Notes: generated from the sequence alone by a model not told the origin. Positions 33,910 through 45,530 are shown, numbered from the stretch's first letter. The stretch: 64,000 bases of DNA from Bombyx mori (GCF_030269925.1 NC_085109.1:9052001-9116000); one strand, 5' to 3'. Numbers and translations: made by a program.

Positions 33910-35210
33910 GTCAGGTCATAAATATTGTCACACAGTAAAAACTTTTCTTTTAGAATGCTGGCCACAAAAAAGTTTATTGAATTCGAATTTCGAATTGTTC
34001 ATGAAAATAAAAATAGTATACATTTAGAATTTTACTCATTTTTAAATATGGAGTGGACGCTTAAAGAAGACCGTGTTGCAGTTATTGCGTTGCATCGTTG
34101 CGGTTACGCGCCAATTCAAATTTTTAACATACTGAAAAATTTGAATATAACCAAAAGATTCGTTTATCGTACCATCAAACGATACAATGAAGACTCTAGT
34201 GTAGATGACAGGTCAAAAAGTGGTCGCACTCGGTCTGTTAGGATTCCAGCAGTGATAAAAGCTGTGAAGGCGCGAATTCAAAGAAATTCCAAACGTAAGC
34301 AGAAACTGTTGGCCCTTCAGATGGGGTTAAGCAGAACCACGGTGAAAAGGGTGTTAAATGAAGACTTAGGGCTTCGGGCATATCGAAGAAAAACAGGAAA
34401 TCGTTTGAATGCTCGTCTAGTGGACCTGAGACTGAAGAGATGCCGCGCTTTGTTGAAGCGGTACGCGGGAAAAAAATATCGGGAAATTCTTTTTTCGGAT
34501 GAAAAATTTTTTACCGTAGAAGAGAGCTACAACAAAAAAAAATGATAAGGTGTACGCACACAGTAATGAAGAAGCGAGCAACCGTATTCCGCGTGTCCAA
34601 CGAGGACATTTTCCATCCTCGCTCATGGTATGGTTGGGAGTTTCTTATTGGGGCTTAACAGAGGTACATTTTTGTGAGAAAGGTGTAAAAACGAGTGCAG
34701 TTGTGTATCAAAATAAAGTCCTGACGAACCTTGTGGTACCTGTTTCCCATACCATGTTCAATAACAGGCACTGGGTATTCCAACAAGATTCGGCGCCAGT
34801 TCATAGAGCGAAGATCACACAAGACTGGCTGGCGGCGCGTGAAATCGACTTCATCCGGCACGAAGACTGGCCCTCCTCCAGTCCAGATTTGAATTCGTTA
34901 GATTACAAGATATGGCAACACTTGGAGGAAAAGGCGTGCTCAAAGCCTCATCCCAATTTGGAGTCACTCAAGACATCCTTGATTAAGCTAGCCGCCGATA
35001 TTGACATGGACCTCGTTCGTGCTGCAATAGACGACTGGCCGTGCAGATTGAAGGCCTGTATTCAAAATCACGGAGGTCATTTTGAATAAACTTTAGTGTT
35101 ATAAGAATCTATGTTTTGTTAAGTTCATTTTGGTATATGAATGGTTACATAATGAATAAACTTGTTTAAATGATTTTACATTAAACATGTGACAGAATTT
35201 ATGACCTGAC
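33910..35210 (+). mobile_element. Near-complete DD37D mariner transposon
   Basis: A 1,301-bp element flanked by TA on both sides (33908-33909 and 35211-35212), the target duplication of the Tc1/mariner superfamily. The inverted ends share gtcaggtcataaat followed by tgtcaca, about 24 bp in all. It carries one transposase gene in plus orientation with a single frame break. From its DD37D signature it belongs to the maT/Bmmar1-like branch known from silkmoth. Confidence 0.92.
34048..35089 (+). pseudogene. Mariner DD37D transposase, one frameshift
   Basis: The transposase would cut and paste its element. I start at ATG 34048 (MEWTLKEDRVAVIALHR) because the N-terminal helix-turn-helix region begins there. 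The frame is open upstream to at least an ATG at 33955, an alternative start. Residues 1-110 contain the helix-turn-helix repeats (RTIKRYNED; LSRTTVKRVL). Catalytic Asp 1 lies in ILFSDEKFF, about residue 151. Asp 2 lies in WVFQQDSAPVH (codon 34787-34789). Asp 3 lies in SLDYKIW, 37 residues further, giving DD37D. The frame shifts in a run of nine A (34534-34542); eight would keep the frame. The remainder is open to TAA at 35087-35089. The total, about 345 residues, fits the family. All three Asp are kept, so inactivation looks recent. A sequencing slip in the A-run is possible. Confidence 0.92.
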
Positions 35211-35381
35211 TATGTATATTAAAATTGTCGTTAGCGCGATTCAGATCTAAGTCCGATATTTTATACTCTATGGTAGCTACATTCGCTACACCACTCCACC
35301 GAGATCAGAAGTTGTATGAGTAAGTATAGTATGTAGTATGATACTAGATATTAAATAAGGTGAGGTGAAGTGACATTAAGA

Positions 35382-35825
35382 CTCCCCGCGCACTAGCAAC
35401 CAGGCTGCGGCAGCCAAACGAATATATGGCGTTGTATGGGAGCCCGCGCACATAAGCAACCCGGAACTCTTGGCTGCGGCAGCCATTACAACGCGCCTGT
35501 TGCACGGCTGCCCATCGGCTGTGGGCAGCCAGAGCGAGTGTCACCAAATGTATGTGGCTGCTGTCAGTCCCCGCGCACTTGCTGTAGTAGCCAATGCATA
35601 TTCGTTTTGCCAAATATTAGTTATATGACACAGCATGCTTGTACAATCCCTTGTATTTACAAAAACCGGTCTGGTCTGCTATGTATGTATGAACATCTTT
35701 AAAATAGTTATAGAATAAGCCTTCTGAGTGTTTTCTTTGCTTTGCGTTTTTTACGTCGATTGGTTTCTATACTGGCTGCTCAAATATTTCGGTTGCCGCA
35801 GCCAGGCTGCCTAGTGCGCGGGGAG
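35382..35825. mobile_element. 444-bp inverted-repeat element with GC-rich ends and internal copies of the end motif
   Basis: The left end ctccccgcgcactagcaacc and the complement of the right end, ctccccgcgcactaggcagc, are inverted repeats continuing through ggctgcggcarcc. Related motifs recur inside: agcccgcgcacataagcaac at about 35442, tggctgcggcagcc at 35471, and gtccccgcgcacttgctgta at about 35568. The interior has no convincing gene. The target duplication is unclear (attaaga left, cctaaga right). Repeated subterminal motifs are typical of transposase-binding sites in hAT-like elements, but the superfamily is only inferred. Confidence 0.65.
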
Positions 35826-36221
35826 CCTAAGACTTATGTGCCCATGTCTATTTAGCTATCGAGATAAAAAATAATCGAACAGCATTTTAAAAAACTTTTA
35901 AAACAATAACACTGATACAAAACTTTTCTATTTAATAAGAAGAGGTCAGGTGCGGATTATTCAATAAAATGAAGCATAAAGAGCCCCTTATGTTCTGGTG
36001 TTGTCGTGCCCATTGCCATATATTAGTCATCATTACCTCTGACCTTAATATTCGAACTGACGTACATTACGAAACTTTAAACGTTCTCTTTTTTGTCCTT
36101 TTGTTACAGAACCCTAAAAACTGAAATAATCTAGTGTTTAGTGAATTTTATTCAATAAAAAGGGAATCAAATGCAATGAAACTAAAGTGATCTTCACAAT
36201 CATATAATAAAAAACAATAGA
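35826..36221. other. Gene-free stretch, nothing recognised
   Basis: AT-rich with no notable features. Confidence 0.4.
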
Positions 36222-36468
36222 TAAATATTTACTAACAATCATGCCACGTTAACTGGTCCCGTGCTAAGTTGTTAAAGAACTTGTGTTACAGGTACCAGAT
36301 AACGAAAATAAACGTAAGATTTTTATTGTACACATACATATATTTAATATACATCCATAACCCTGGAAAAGACAATATATATTTATCATACAAATATCTT
36401 CCCTTGGCGGGATTCGAACCCGCGACCCCCTTGTGTAGTGACCATGTCACCACTACGCCAGACGGCCG
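36222..36468 (-). repeat. Second tRNA-derived SINE family, copy 2
   Basis: On the minus strand, ggccgtctggcgtagtgg (A-box region) and ggttcgaatcc (B-box) open the copy. The body ends at acgtggcatgattgttagta and a tail. It is in opposite orientation to copy 3, 0.7 kb away. Confidence 0.75.
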
Positions 36469-37188
36469 ACCAGTCTTGTATGTTAAGTACAATTTGACCG
36501 AATTTATAGGTTTCGTTTAGCTTAATGAAGTTTTAACGTGTTGCACGATCTGTTTAGCATTTTATCATGGGTATCCTTGACTCACTCCGGGCTGTTCCCA
36601 GAAACAGCTTGATTACCTCTGATTACATTATGCAATGACTAGCCGTGTGAATGCCATTCACTTGATGAAAAACCCTGAAATACTGTTTACACAGCGATCG
36701 GACAGCATATTTTCAACGTAGGTTAGACATACATAGGTGGGTGTTATTATTTAAACGAGGTTTTAGGTAAATATAAAATTTAATCATTTTATTTATACTT
36801 ATTTTATACTTATTGTACACAAAAAGAAAATACAATAAAAACAGATTTAAAGAATGTCTAAATACTATGTACAAAGACGAACTTAACTCATTCATGTGTT
36901 TTCTTCCAGCAAACCATTAGCAGAGAGAAATACGATGTATAAGAGGGGAAAAGTGTACAATATAAAAGCTATTAAAGCATGACAATTAAATAAAGCTTTG
37001 AAAAAAAAATCTAATATAAAATGAAAAATACATATAAATAAACATACACGAAACAATAATTTAAATACAATTAAAGTGACAGGAAATGCAATTAATTAAT
37101 TTTTTTTTAATTTTTTTAATTTTTTTTTTTTTTTAATTTAATAGACTTAAAAAAAATTTCATACTCATTTCTTTATTCTATCTATAAA
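36469..37188. other. Gene-free spacer with T/A-rich low complexity
   Basis: Separates the two inverted SINE copies. 37095-37140 is almost pure T with interspersed AA, which may reflect an old poly-A tail or slippage. Confidence 0.5.
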
Positions 37189-37456
37189 CGGCCGTCTGGT
37201 GTAGTGGTAAGTGACATGGTCACTACACAAGGGGGTCGCGGGTTCGAATCCCGTCAAGGGAAGATATTTGTATGTTAATATAAATGTCTTTTCCGGGGTT
37301 ATGGATCTATATTAAATATGTTTATGTGTATAATAAAAATCTTATATTTATTTCCATTATCTGGTACTTGTAACACAAGTTCTTTACGAACTTATCACGG
37401 GACCAGTTAACGTGGCGTGACTGTTAGTAAATATTTATTTATTTATTTATTATTTA
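37189..37456 (+). repeat. Second tRNA-derived SINE family, copy 3
   Basis: The best-preserved copy: head cggccgtctggtgtagtggt with A-box tggtgtagtgg, perfect B-box ggttcgaatcc near 37240, body through cttatcacgggaccagttaa and gtgactgttagtaaatattt, and an attt-repeat tail (atttatttatttatt). The attt tail is a repeat unit rather than poly-A, as in SINEs mobilised by some LINE clades. Confidence 0.8.
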
Positions 37457-37534
37457 TGTAATGCTTATAAATTTACAGTCGCCCGCCTAAGAACTGCTTA
37501 CTTTTCTCTAATATGCGACTATTTTCGAGATACA

Positions 37535-37680
37535 AACACAAGCTTGAACATAATAATATTGTCCATTACGTAGTGTTTTATGACCAATATTGTAGTGTCC
37601 TGTGGGGCTTCATCGCTACATAAATACAAGCCTTATGTTCGTCGTTCAATATACTGTCTTTATATTTTGTATTGATTCCT
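37535..37680 (+). repeat. Dispersed LTR-like fragment, copy 2
   Basis: Matches 20.09-20.24 kb in the same orientation with scattered substitutions (attacgtagtg versus attgtgtagtg). Confidence 0.5.
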
Positions 37681-37816
37681 TTCTGAAAATAATGGTACAT
37701 CTTTTAATAATATAGAGCAAATAATTATAAATGTGAGTATGTTCCAACACTTTTAACTATTGTATTATATATTGGAATAAACACAGACAACGTAAATAAT
37801 ATAACAATGTAGTAAA

Positions 37817-38241
37817 TCTATACTAATATTATAAAGCTGAAGAGTTTGTTTGTTTGAACGCGCTAATCTCGGGAACTACTTGTCCGATTTGAAAAATTAT
37901 TTCAGTGTTAGATAGCCCATTCATTGAGGAAGGCCATAGGCTATATAACATCACGCTAAGACCAATACAAGCGGAGCACCAATAGAGAATGTTTCAATAT
38001 CGGGTTTTTTCCCTTTTGAGAGTTTCCGCTGCGTGCGCTGCAGAAACAGTTGAAGTTTCGCTATAATAATGTATGACAGAATTGTTCCCCTTTAAAAGAT
38101 CTAAAAAAAAGTTCGCGACAGCATATGTCTATATGTTAAGGTTGGCTCACTATAACGTTTTTTATGCTAACCAAATTTGTTCTTAAATAAAGCGTTATTT
38201 GTGAACTATTCAACGCGGACGAAGTCGCGGGCAAAAGCTAG
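37817..38241 (+). mobile_element. Helitron-like element, Lep1-type, complete
   Basis: A|TCTATACTAATATTATAAAG ... GGGCAAAAGCTAG|T. A GC-rich hairpin (cgcggacgaagtcgcggg) precedes the CTAG end. Ends and body (gtttgtttgaacgcgctaat, gatttgaaaaattatttcag) match what I know of lepidopteran Lep1 Helitron-like elements. Non-coding, 425 bp. Confidence 0.85.
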
Positions 38242-38759
38242 TATAAATATATATATAAAGAATGAATGTGGACGTATTCGTTCGTGACTTGTGGGCTCCC
38301 GCTTCTTTTTATCCGGTCGAAGTCAAATTTGATACAATTCTTATTCAGGAAAGGTTTTTGTCACGCTAATACAGCTTTAATAGACTTGTTTGTTTCATAT
38401 TTTTATCGATAGTCATAGTCACAACGTTGAGGATGTATTTACAAGTGTATAGCACTTTAAATACTTTTTAAAAGATCAAATTGTGATGCACTTGTGACAC
38501 CGTTCATTCCCTTTTTTACTTGTGGGTATATTATAATCCCTTGGACGATTTTGGTTTTGCTGTAACTATCTGTAGTAGGTACTGTCCATCGATCTAATCT
38601 GCTTATTTTTACCGCGTAACACTAATGTGTATAAAAACAAAAGGGACACAACCTTAACTATATTTTAACTATATCAAAACTTAACATTTCACAGTATTTG
38701 TATTGAACTCAATAATAAATATTAATAGGATTTAATACGCTCTTTTACATTATTGTAAT
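38242..38759. other. Gene-free stretch, nothing recognised
   Basis: AT-rich DNA with no features I can support. Confidence 0.4.
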
Positions 38760-39581
38760 ACTAAAATCAAAGGCCAGAGGCCAATTCGTTTCGTGATGAA
38801 TTCTTTTCACGTCTCGAATCTTTGTGAAGTTCCCGAGCGCCGCGATAGGGCACGCTATCATAGGGCATCTCGAGCACATGGCACTCTGGGAGTTCGGGAG
38901 AAGCGGGGGCGGGAGCGAGCATCGTCGCGGTCCGTTCTAGTTTCAACAACGTCAAAGCCAAGCGGTGAAGCGGAGCCAGACGGCAGTCCAACACCAAACG
39001 ACACACAGACCGAGCGCCTCGTCCTCGCAAAGCGACCGCGTCCGCTATCACGCGATCTAACATCTAAGCATTTTGTTTTTGATCTAAATAGAAAATATTT
39101 ATCGAAATAAATAAATATTAGAAACGACGTTCGAATTGTACGAAAAAAGGAATTTATCGACCCAAGCTTTGCGCGCTATTACAACCCTTATTCACTTCAA
39201 GTCGCTCCCTCTAATTATTGACTCCCCTAAAGTTTTTTCGAAAAATTCATTCGGTATCGATTGTGCCCTTTCGTCGTGCTCAACTTTTATTATTATTTCG
39301 CTCTGTGAACAGCAAAATTTCCTGGTGCGTGAAGTAACGCGCTGACTTTTGGCTGATTTTTTTTCCGAATCCATCGGTGCCTTCCTTGTTCACTTATTTC
39401 CTAGTTTACTGAAATTAAAGTGTCAAGTAAAGTCTAAAAGAAGACATAAAAATTATGAGAGTGCTTTGACAACGACGCGATACGATTCCTCGCGTGTGGT
39501 GAATGTGTGACTGGTTATTTTGGACTGTGAGTGAAGGGACCTCGGCGAGGTGCATGCTCGCGTGAGCAGCGTCGACAGCGG
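38760..39581 (+). promoter_or_regulatory. GC-richer block upstream of a plus-strand first-exon candidate
   Basis: 38815-39060 and 39470-39580 are CpG-rich islands in AT-rich DNA. Open frames on both strands at 38767-39110 are probably a composition effect. No TATA box or TCAGT initiator can be singled out. Read as probable promoter and leader of the exon that follows. Confidence 0.3.
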
Positions 39582-39649
39582 ATGTGCACGCCGCTGCCAT
39601 CCTGGTGGTTCGTGCCGGCTGGAATGCCAGCTGCTCTTGACCTAACCAG
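39582..39649 (+). CDS. Candidate first coding exon (22 codons plus 2 nt)
   Basis: An ATG at 39582 opens MCTPLPSWWFVPAG, then a second in-frame Met begins MPAALDLT. The exon ends at the donor aaccag|gtaatt (39649/39650) in phase 2. The first ATG has a weak context (C at -3). The second, at 39624, has G at -3 and may be the real start. The Trp-Trp-Phe patch gives no family. The exon could equally be untranslated leader. A plus-strand acceptor partner was not assigned. Confidence 0.33.
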
Positions 39650-39883
39650 GTAATTTGCATAAAATTATTTCACACATCTGCCTCGATCAATGTGTATGCG
39701 CTTGTTCTAATAATGAGTAACCACTTAAAAAGAGAATACAAGATCTAACCTTTATTTATAATGTGTTTAAATCAAGCCATAGAAACTTTTGCAAAAGAAG
39801 AAGACGTGACATATTTTTGTTAATCCTAATAATAAAAGTACTTAGATCTACGTCAACATAACTTGTATGTAGTACTAGTTGTA

Positions 39884-40097
39884 TGCTGGCAGGGCATTCT
39901 TCAAGCTTACACGTGCAGGTACCACCAGCCTGTCTATTTCTGACTCGATCTGATTTCAATGGTGTGACAGCTGCTACACAAAAGAATTGAAACTTCAGAC
40001 TCACGTTTCAAGATTAATGAGAGTATTCATGTTGCAACATCTATGGGTTCTAGTACGAGCAGACCGTGAGCTCATGTCCAACAGAAATTTAAAAAAA
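39884..40097 (+). repeat. Bm1 SINE, old and diverged
   Basis: ggtaccaccagcctgtctat, gaaacttcagactcacgttt, catctatgggttctagta, gaccgtgagctcatgtcc: Bm1 landmarks in order with heavy divergence. Confidence 0.6.
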
Positions 40098-40193
40098 CTT
40101 AATGATTCTATCTAACTCTTATTATTTACATTACTTATTATTTACTCGTAAACTTTCGGTATCTTAAATATTAGAAGCAAAGTCATCAGTTGT

Positions 40194-40375
40194 AAGCACG
40201 GGCTTAGTAGCAACGTCGTGTCTATTTCTGCCGTGTACCAATCAAGTACTACGGTTTGAAGAGTAGGATAGCCTATATTTACCACGGTGATCGCTTCACC
40301 TCATTATTTATGCCTTCCGTTACCGCTGGTATCAAATGGGTCGTTGGTCTGTCCAATTAAGCTAATAAAAAAAAA
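40194..40375 (+). repeat. Bm1 SINE, old and diverged
   Basis: gtgtctatttctgccgtgta, tacggtttgaagagtaggat and the tail-proximal taagctaataaaaaaaa are kept. Most of the 3' half has drifted. Confidence 0.55.
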
Positions 40376-41089
40376 CCTAGTCCGATTTATTGAATTTAAT
40401 AGAAGTAAATCTAGGATCAATACCCGAATAGACTACTATAGTATATATATTATAGAATCGAATTATATTTAATTCTCTGCCATGTACCCTGTCATGAATA
40501 AAAAAATAAATATATAATATAACATACGAACAATTAGACCACGTTTTAAAATAAACCTACCTAAGTAATAAATAATGGATCCATGAAATTAGCGTTCAAA
40601 AATCTCAGTGTAGAGAGCTTATAATGTTTGTTATGTAATTTCACAGAACCAGTTGATGTTACGAATACAAACATCATGACTTACAATTATTCAACAGCTT
40701 GTTATTATGATTAAAATTAATGATGTCACCCATAACAATAACAAAATAAGATTCATAATAAAAACTCATTATTTACAAACAAAATTCTTTTACATAAATG
40801 TAGTTGTAAACATAACAGATTGAGACTTTAGAAATTAACAGAATTATAACGAAGACCCTAAACCACCAACAGCAGCCATGTGGGTAACATTTTAATGTTT
40901 ATTTTCTACACAATACCACCCGCGTCGTTTGACGGTCGTGGTTTGAAAACGAATCAAAAAACCCGTCTACTTACTCGAGTTCAATGTGAACATTGGTACA
41001 AAATGCCCGTAATCTGATTGAAAGCGTAAAAATATACTTACATAAAATTTTTGGAACAGAATTCGTGCTACTGGCATGTATTTTGAAGC
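40376..41089. other. Gene-free stretch, nothing recognised
   Basis: AT-rich DNA, no support for any feature. Confidence 0.4.
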
Positions 41090-41255
41090 CGACACGGGCA
41101 GGTATTATTATCATCCCTATTTATACCACAAAACAAAAATACTTTCTGGTTTTAAGAGTGGAACAGCTTTACTATATGTTTCAGATTTTAACCTCATCTG
41201 TCAAGGTTGCATTCTTGTTGTGATATGATCCGATAACCACTTAACACTAGATTTT
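41090..41255 (+). repeat. Bm1 SINE, old and diverged
   Basis: cgacacgggcaggtattatt, ggttttaagagtggaacagc and ccgataaccacttaacacta keep the expected spacing. The A-tail is lost. Confidence 0.5.
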
Positions 41256-43596
41256 CTTTACTGAATAATTAGAAAAGGGCTAAATCCATATTTTCAACAA
41301 CCTTAAGTATGCACAAACATCGCTAAAGAGAAAAAGAACTGGAATAGGAAAATTAAATTGGTTACTTAAAAAATCCATAGAAGCATATGAATTACAATAA
41401 TTTATAGAGGTTCATTGTAAGCAGTGGTCGACACGCAACTTTGGCCGTCTCTGGAAACGAAAGCAAAGTATTAAAACAGTCCCCTTTTTACTTTGTAATC
41501 GCTCTGAAAAAGGAATATTCCGTAACTCTGACATATATTTGATATACGACGGCTAGTATGCTACAAATTTTAAACCGCAGTGACGTGGATGATTCTTCCT
41601 TATTACATCTTCAAGGATTTTACTCGAGGTTTGCAAGTGAACATATTTTTTGTTTCTTTACATATCAATTTAAATTTGCTTTTCCTTATTCGATTAGCAC
41701 TAGACGTACGTTTTTGTCTGTCCCCCGGCTCGTAATATTTAGTACTATTTAGTACGGAGCACGAGTCAGAAAGCGTCATCTCCAACACTCGTCATTTCCG
41801 AGAATCTTCAACGACTCATTCGAGTTCGCTGTAACTAGTACGCGAAACATTATTATGACAGGGCCAAGTGTCCTAAACATTAACCAATCCAAATTCAAAC
41901 TATTTACTTGTATTTATTTCGAACTTCGGTAGTTTCTATTTACATGGAAGAAATAAATTCTTTCACTCATCAACGCGAAGTCTGCTTTGTTCGAAACAAT
42001 ATTCCCGCAGTGGCAACACCGTTAAAAATAAAGTGGCAGAGCTGCATTAACGTGTAAGCAAGCCGAAGACAAAAGCGATCACAATATCCTACACAGTAAT
42101 AGAGAAGCTTTGCAAACACGCTTTAATGGTGCAAATGCTGCCAAATTTACGGTTCATTGCACTTTATATTGTTGCTGACTGGCAGTACGAACTAGACACG
42201 TTTATCGAATCGATAATTCGTAAATTTGATATCGTTTGTGTACACGAATATGCGTCTAGACCTCAATAAAATTATGATAGATGCGATCTTTTAATTTTAA
42301 TAGTAGTTTATTTACACATATGCTATGTCAGTAAATGATGTTTTACTAGAAATTCAATTATACAATTATATAACATTATATCGATAAAAATTGTTAATTA
42401 TTATGGCGCAATAATTATTTAGTTCCCTCCTATGACTGTTCAATTAAATAAAGCAAACCATGAACCTTTGAAATATTCCCAAAAAAATACCATGATTATA
42501 ATGGATATGGTACTTAATTCGTAAAACTCGTAGGCAGCACTGTTCTTCCGCGTTCGTCAGCCCAGCACACGCCTGCAAGGTCATGTGAACCTCTTTGTCT
42601 AAATCGCGATGTGGGTACATAAAAAACGATTTGAGTGCGGTTATTCACATGATTCCATCCTATATAATCAATCGCGGACTGTGTAGCCCGTCACTACTAA
42701 AAAAGCCACACCATTATTATCTACAGATTGATATTAAAAATTAAAGTATGTAGTTTAAAACGATAAATCGAACCGGAGCGATTTTTTTTTGCGTGCATTC
42801 TTGATTTAATTTTAGTGGACTTGTGGCATATATATTTTCAGTTATAAGAATTTACGTGAAAAGTTAACGCAATATGTTGATAAACTTCTTTTTGACCTTC
42901 CGTATATTTTCAACTTTCGCCACTTACGTCTCATATTGTCATTTAAAACCTGGCGTGCTACTTCAAATATGTAGCCTTACAAGTATATCAAGTGATCTTT
43001 TGAATGCGACTCTACCTACTTCGTGCAAAATAAAAAGAAAGTCTTTTAATCAAATTTGATGAAGCAATATCAAATTTCATTAAAATTCTTGCTGTCATAA
43101 TGGCCCAACTTTTACAGGCTACGTTTCGTTAACAGTTTTGATGCACGAACGTTTTTTAATTAACCAAATTGGATTCATTCGAAATAAAAAGAAAATGGTA
43201 CGACGCATACCTACAACTAAATTGGACGAAAATATACAATACAATTTTACGTTTATAGTATAGTGCTGTGGTAAAGGGTCCTTACCACAATTTTATGAAT
43301 CATTCTATTTTTTTTTTTTTATATTTATTCACCGAATCTTTATTTCCTTCGTTGACTCTTCAAATATCACTTCTTCTAATCAAACTTCTTTGGCTCATTC
43401 AAATATCACTGGAAATGTATGTATATATAAGGTCCACATACGAAATCCGAGGCTACCATACAAAATAATCAATATTCCTAAATCATTTAGATTTTTTAAT
43501 CAAATTACCAATTAATAGCGATTCAACAATAGTATGACTTATCTACCCACTTACTACGCCTAAACCGCCGCTATAGTGTGATAGTTCGAAGTCTTT
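41256..43596. other. Long gene-free stretch
   Basis: No repeats or coding segments I can support. A nuclear-receptor-like half site (caaggtca at 42577) is noted without further support. Confidence 0.4.
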
Positions 43597-43855
43597 GTTT
43601 TTTTATTGACTTTGTAGGCAGACGAGCATACGGCCCATCTGATGGTAAGTGGTCACCGTCGCTCATGGACGTCAGCGATGCCAGGGGCAGAGCCAAGCTG
43701 CTGCTAACCATTAAGTACTCTCCGTAAGCCTCGTTTGAAGAAGGACTGTCATAGCGCTCGGAAAACACCGTGGAGGGGAGTTCATTCCAAAGCCGGATGG
43801 TGCGTGACAAAAAAGATATTTGGAAACGCACTGTCGATGAACGAGTCGAGTCTCC
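43597..43855 (-). pseudogene. Jockey/CR1-like LINE 3' end with reverse transcriptase C-terminus
   Basis: The minus strand encodes VRFQISFLSRTIRLWNELPS, the RLWNELP signature near the end of many Jockey/CR1-type ORF2 proteins, then TVFSERYD. There the frame shifts: the next frame gives SFFKRGLRRVLNG, the normal continuation, and a stop. The 3' part (complement of gtaggcagacgagcatacgg ... gcagagccaagctgctgc) and an A-tail follow. The same 3' end is seen at 12.8 and 60.4 kb. Most of the 5' element is absent. Confidence 0.75.
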
Positions 43856-43868
43856 ATTTGTATTATTT

Positions 43869-43977
43869 AACGGCTATGCCACCATTCAAATCGGAATGCA
43901 AAATGCTTCGCAGGAGCAATAGGCAGGGTGGTAGGTGCGAGCTTACAATACCTACATAAATACGCATATCATCAGTA
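43869..43977 (-). repeat. Bm1 SINE fragment, diverged
   Basis: ccattcaaatcggaatgcaa and gcaataggcagggtggtagg match the complement of the Bm1 core. Truncated on both sides. Confidence 0.55.
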
Positions 43978-44837
43978 ATACGCCAATATATAAATTTGAA
44001 TTCTCATTGCCCAACACAACACTGAAAACACTTAAATAACTAATAAATTCTATCCAATTCTGTTAAAAATATAAATATCGCTTTTTAGTCCGAGTTTACT
44101 CGTACCAGATCACATCTGGAACGTTGCTGATGTAAACTATTAAAAGGACAAAATCTGACACAAAATTTCGGTGTAGATAGAATTTACGTAGAGCGTCTAA
44201 ACATTGGTTGGTCATACTTTTTAAACTATAAATTTAGTTGTAGGTTAGCCGGACGCTCCGCTCCCCCGGTGCGTTGAACCGTTGGTTATATTTATCTGTG
44301 ACAACACGTGTTCATCGGCGGCACACGCTGATCTCCAACTTAGCGACTGCTTCAGCTCCAATAATTATTAATAATTACGCACCAGATTTAAAAAAACATC
44401 ATAAAAAAAATCCGATTAATAAACGCACAAATAAATTGGAGAAATAAAACATCATTGAACGCTTTCAAAAGTGCAAGGAAGCTTAAACTTATTGAATGAA
44501 CCTAAAAGAAACGGGGCATTCAAAAGTTTGCATTCTTTTGAACCTCAAAATGCTTATTCAGATTTGAAAGTATTGTCGTCGCGTCCCCTTTGCCGAAGTT
44601 TGTGCCTACTTACCTACCTCAAATGTCAATACTAAATGTAAAATATTATACGCAAGAATACCTGAGCATTTACAACGAAGTATATTCAACTCCAAAAGTC
44701 GACCACCCGGTTCCACGTTGTATTTATCATCGCTACTAACTTTTGTTAGTTTCTAAACGGCGTAACTGCACCATCACCAATTGGCGATATTAAGCGAATA
44801 TTCAGCAGGTTTAAAAAAAAAGTTTTGGTATTTTTTT
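43978..44837. other. Gene-free stretch, nothing recognised
   Basis: AT-rich with a small GC-rich spot at 44245-44280. Confidence 0.4.
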
Positions 44838-44960
44838 GGCGTGCACCTGCTCATGTCCTACCATTGGCTAAGCGGCTAACGGAGGTCATAAACACGATAA
44901 TGGAATGCCAGCTCTGATCCTGGGACACGAGGACAAAGTTTCAATTGCGAATAACGACCT
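44838..44960 (-). repeat. Possible old Bm1 or LINE 3' remnant
   Basis: Following a T-run, gtgcacctgctcatgtccta and aagcggctaacggaggtcat recall the complement of a Bm1 tail. Similarity is weak. Confidence 0.3.
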
Positions 44961-45123
44961 TTGGACGCTTTCGACACACGTAGAATGTAACTGTCCGTGC
45001 ATACCTACCTGTACACGTAATCTCCACAGCGACTTAGCATTTTGTTTATCCCTTACAAATCGATTGATATCCTAGACCGGTCATGACGTTGACTTAACTA
45101 TATAAAACAAGGATAAAGTTTCA

Positions 45124-45530
45124 GCTCGTAATGGCGTAATGAGTAAGACACCTAGTGTAATGTGGTACACAATCAGAGTACACAGAGCGTCTTGAATCTA
45201 CCCATTCGTCAAGGCAGCTACCAATTTTTCTATGGTAATACATACTTGGCACGTATAGACAAATGACTTCCACGACTATTGAATTGCATCGTCTAAATTC
45301 AAACCAGCATAATTTTTACATTGGCATAATGTAGTCCTAAGTAACACGTATTCATCTATCCACGCGGATAGGCTCTACCATCCTGCCTATATCTGAATGG
45401 GAAACAGTCATACGTTACGGTTTGAAGGGTGAGATAGCCTACAAATACAATACAAACAAGAATTTAACCTCATATGTCAACGTGGGTGGCGGTAAAAACA
45501 ATGTGGTGACTAAGGCATTGAGTAACCATT
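45124..45530 (+). repeat. Full-length but ancient Bm1 SINE
   Basis: Unlike most copies it keeps the tRNA-like head region (gtaatggcgtaatgagtaag, then ctaccaatttttctatg) and the middle part (tgacttccacgactattgaa) before the common 3' part (ggctctaccatcctgcctat ... cggtttgaagggtgagatag). The promoter boxes are degraded. Confidence 0.6.

Noticed and set aside
10155..37456. CRISPR-like spaced repeats (three SINE copies, Bm1 copies)
   Set aside because: Spacing is irregular over kilobases, the repeats are long dispersed SINEs in both orientations, and the genome is eukaryotic.
38767..39110. Overlapping ~100-codon frames on both strands
   Set aside because: Both strands are open because the block is GC-rich and stop-poor; more likely promoter/leader than protein.
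42575..42590. Nuclear-receptor half site caaggtca
   Set aside because: A single 8-bp match in 64 kb is expected by chance and has no promoter context.
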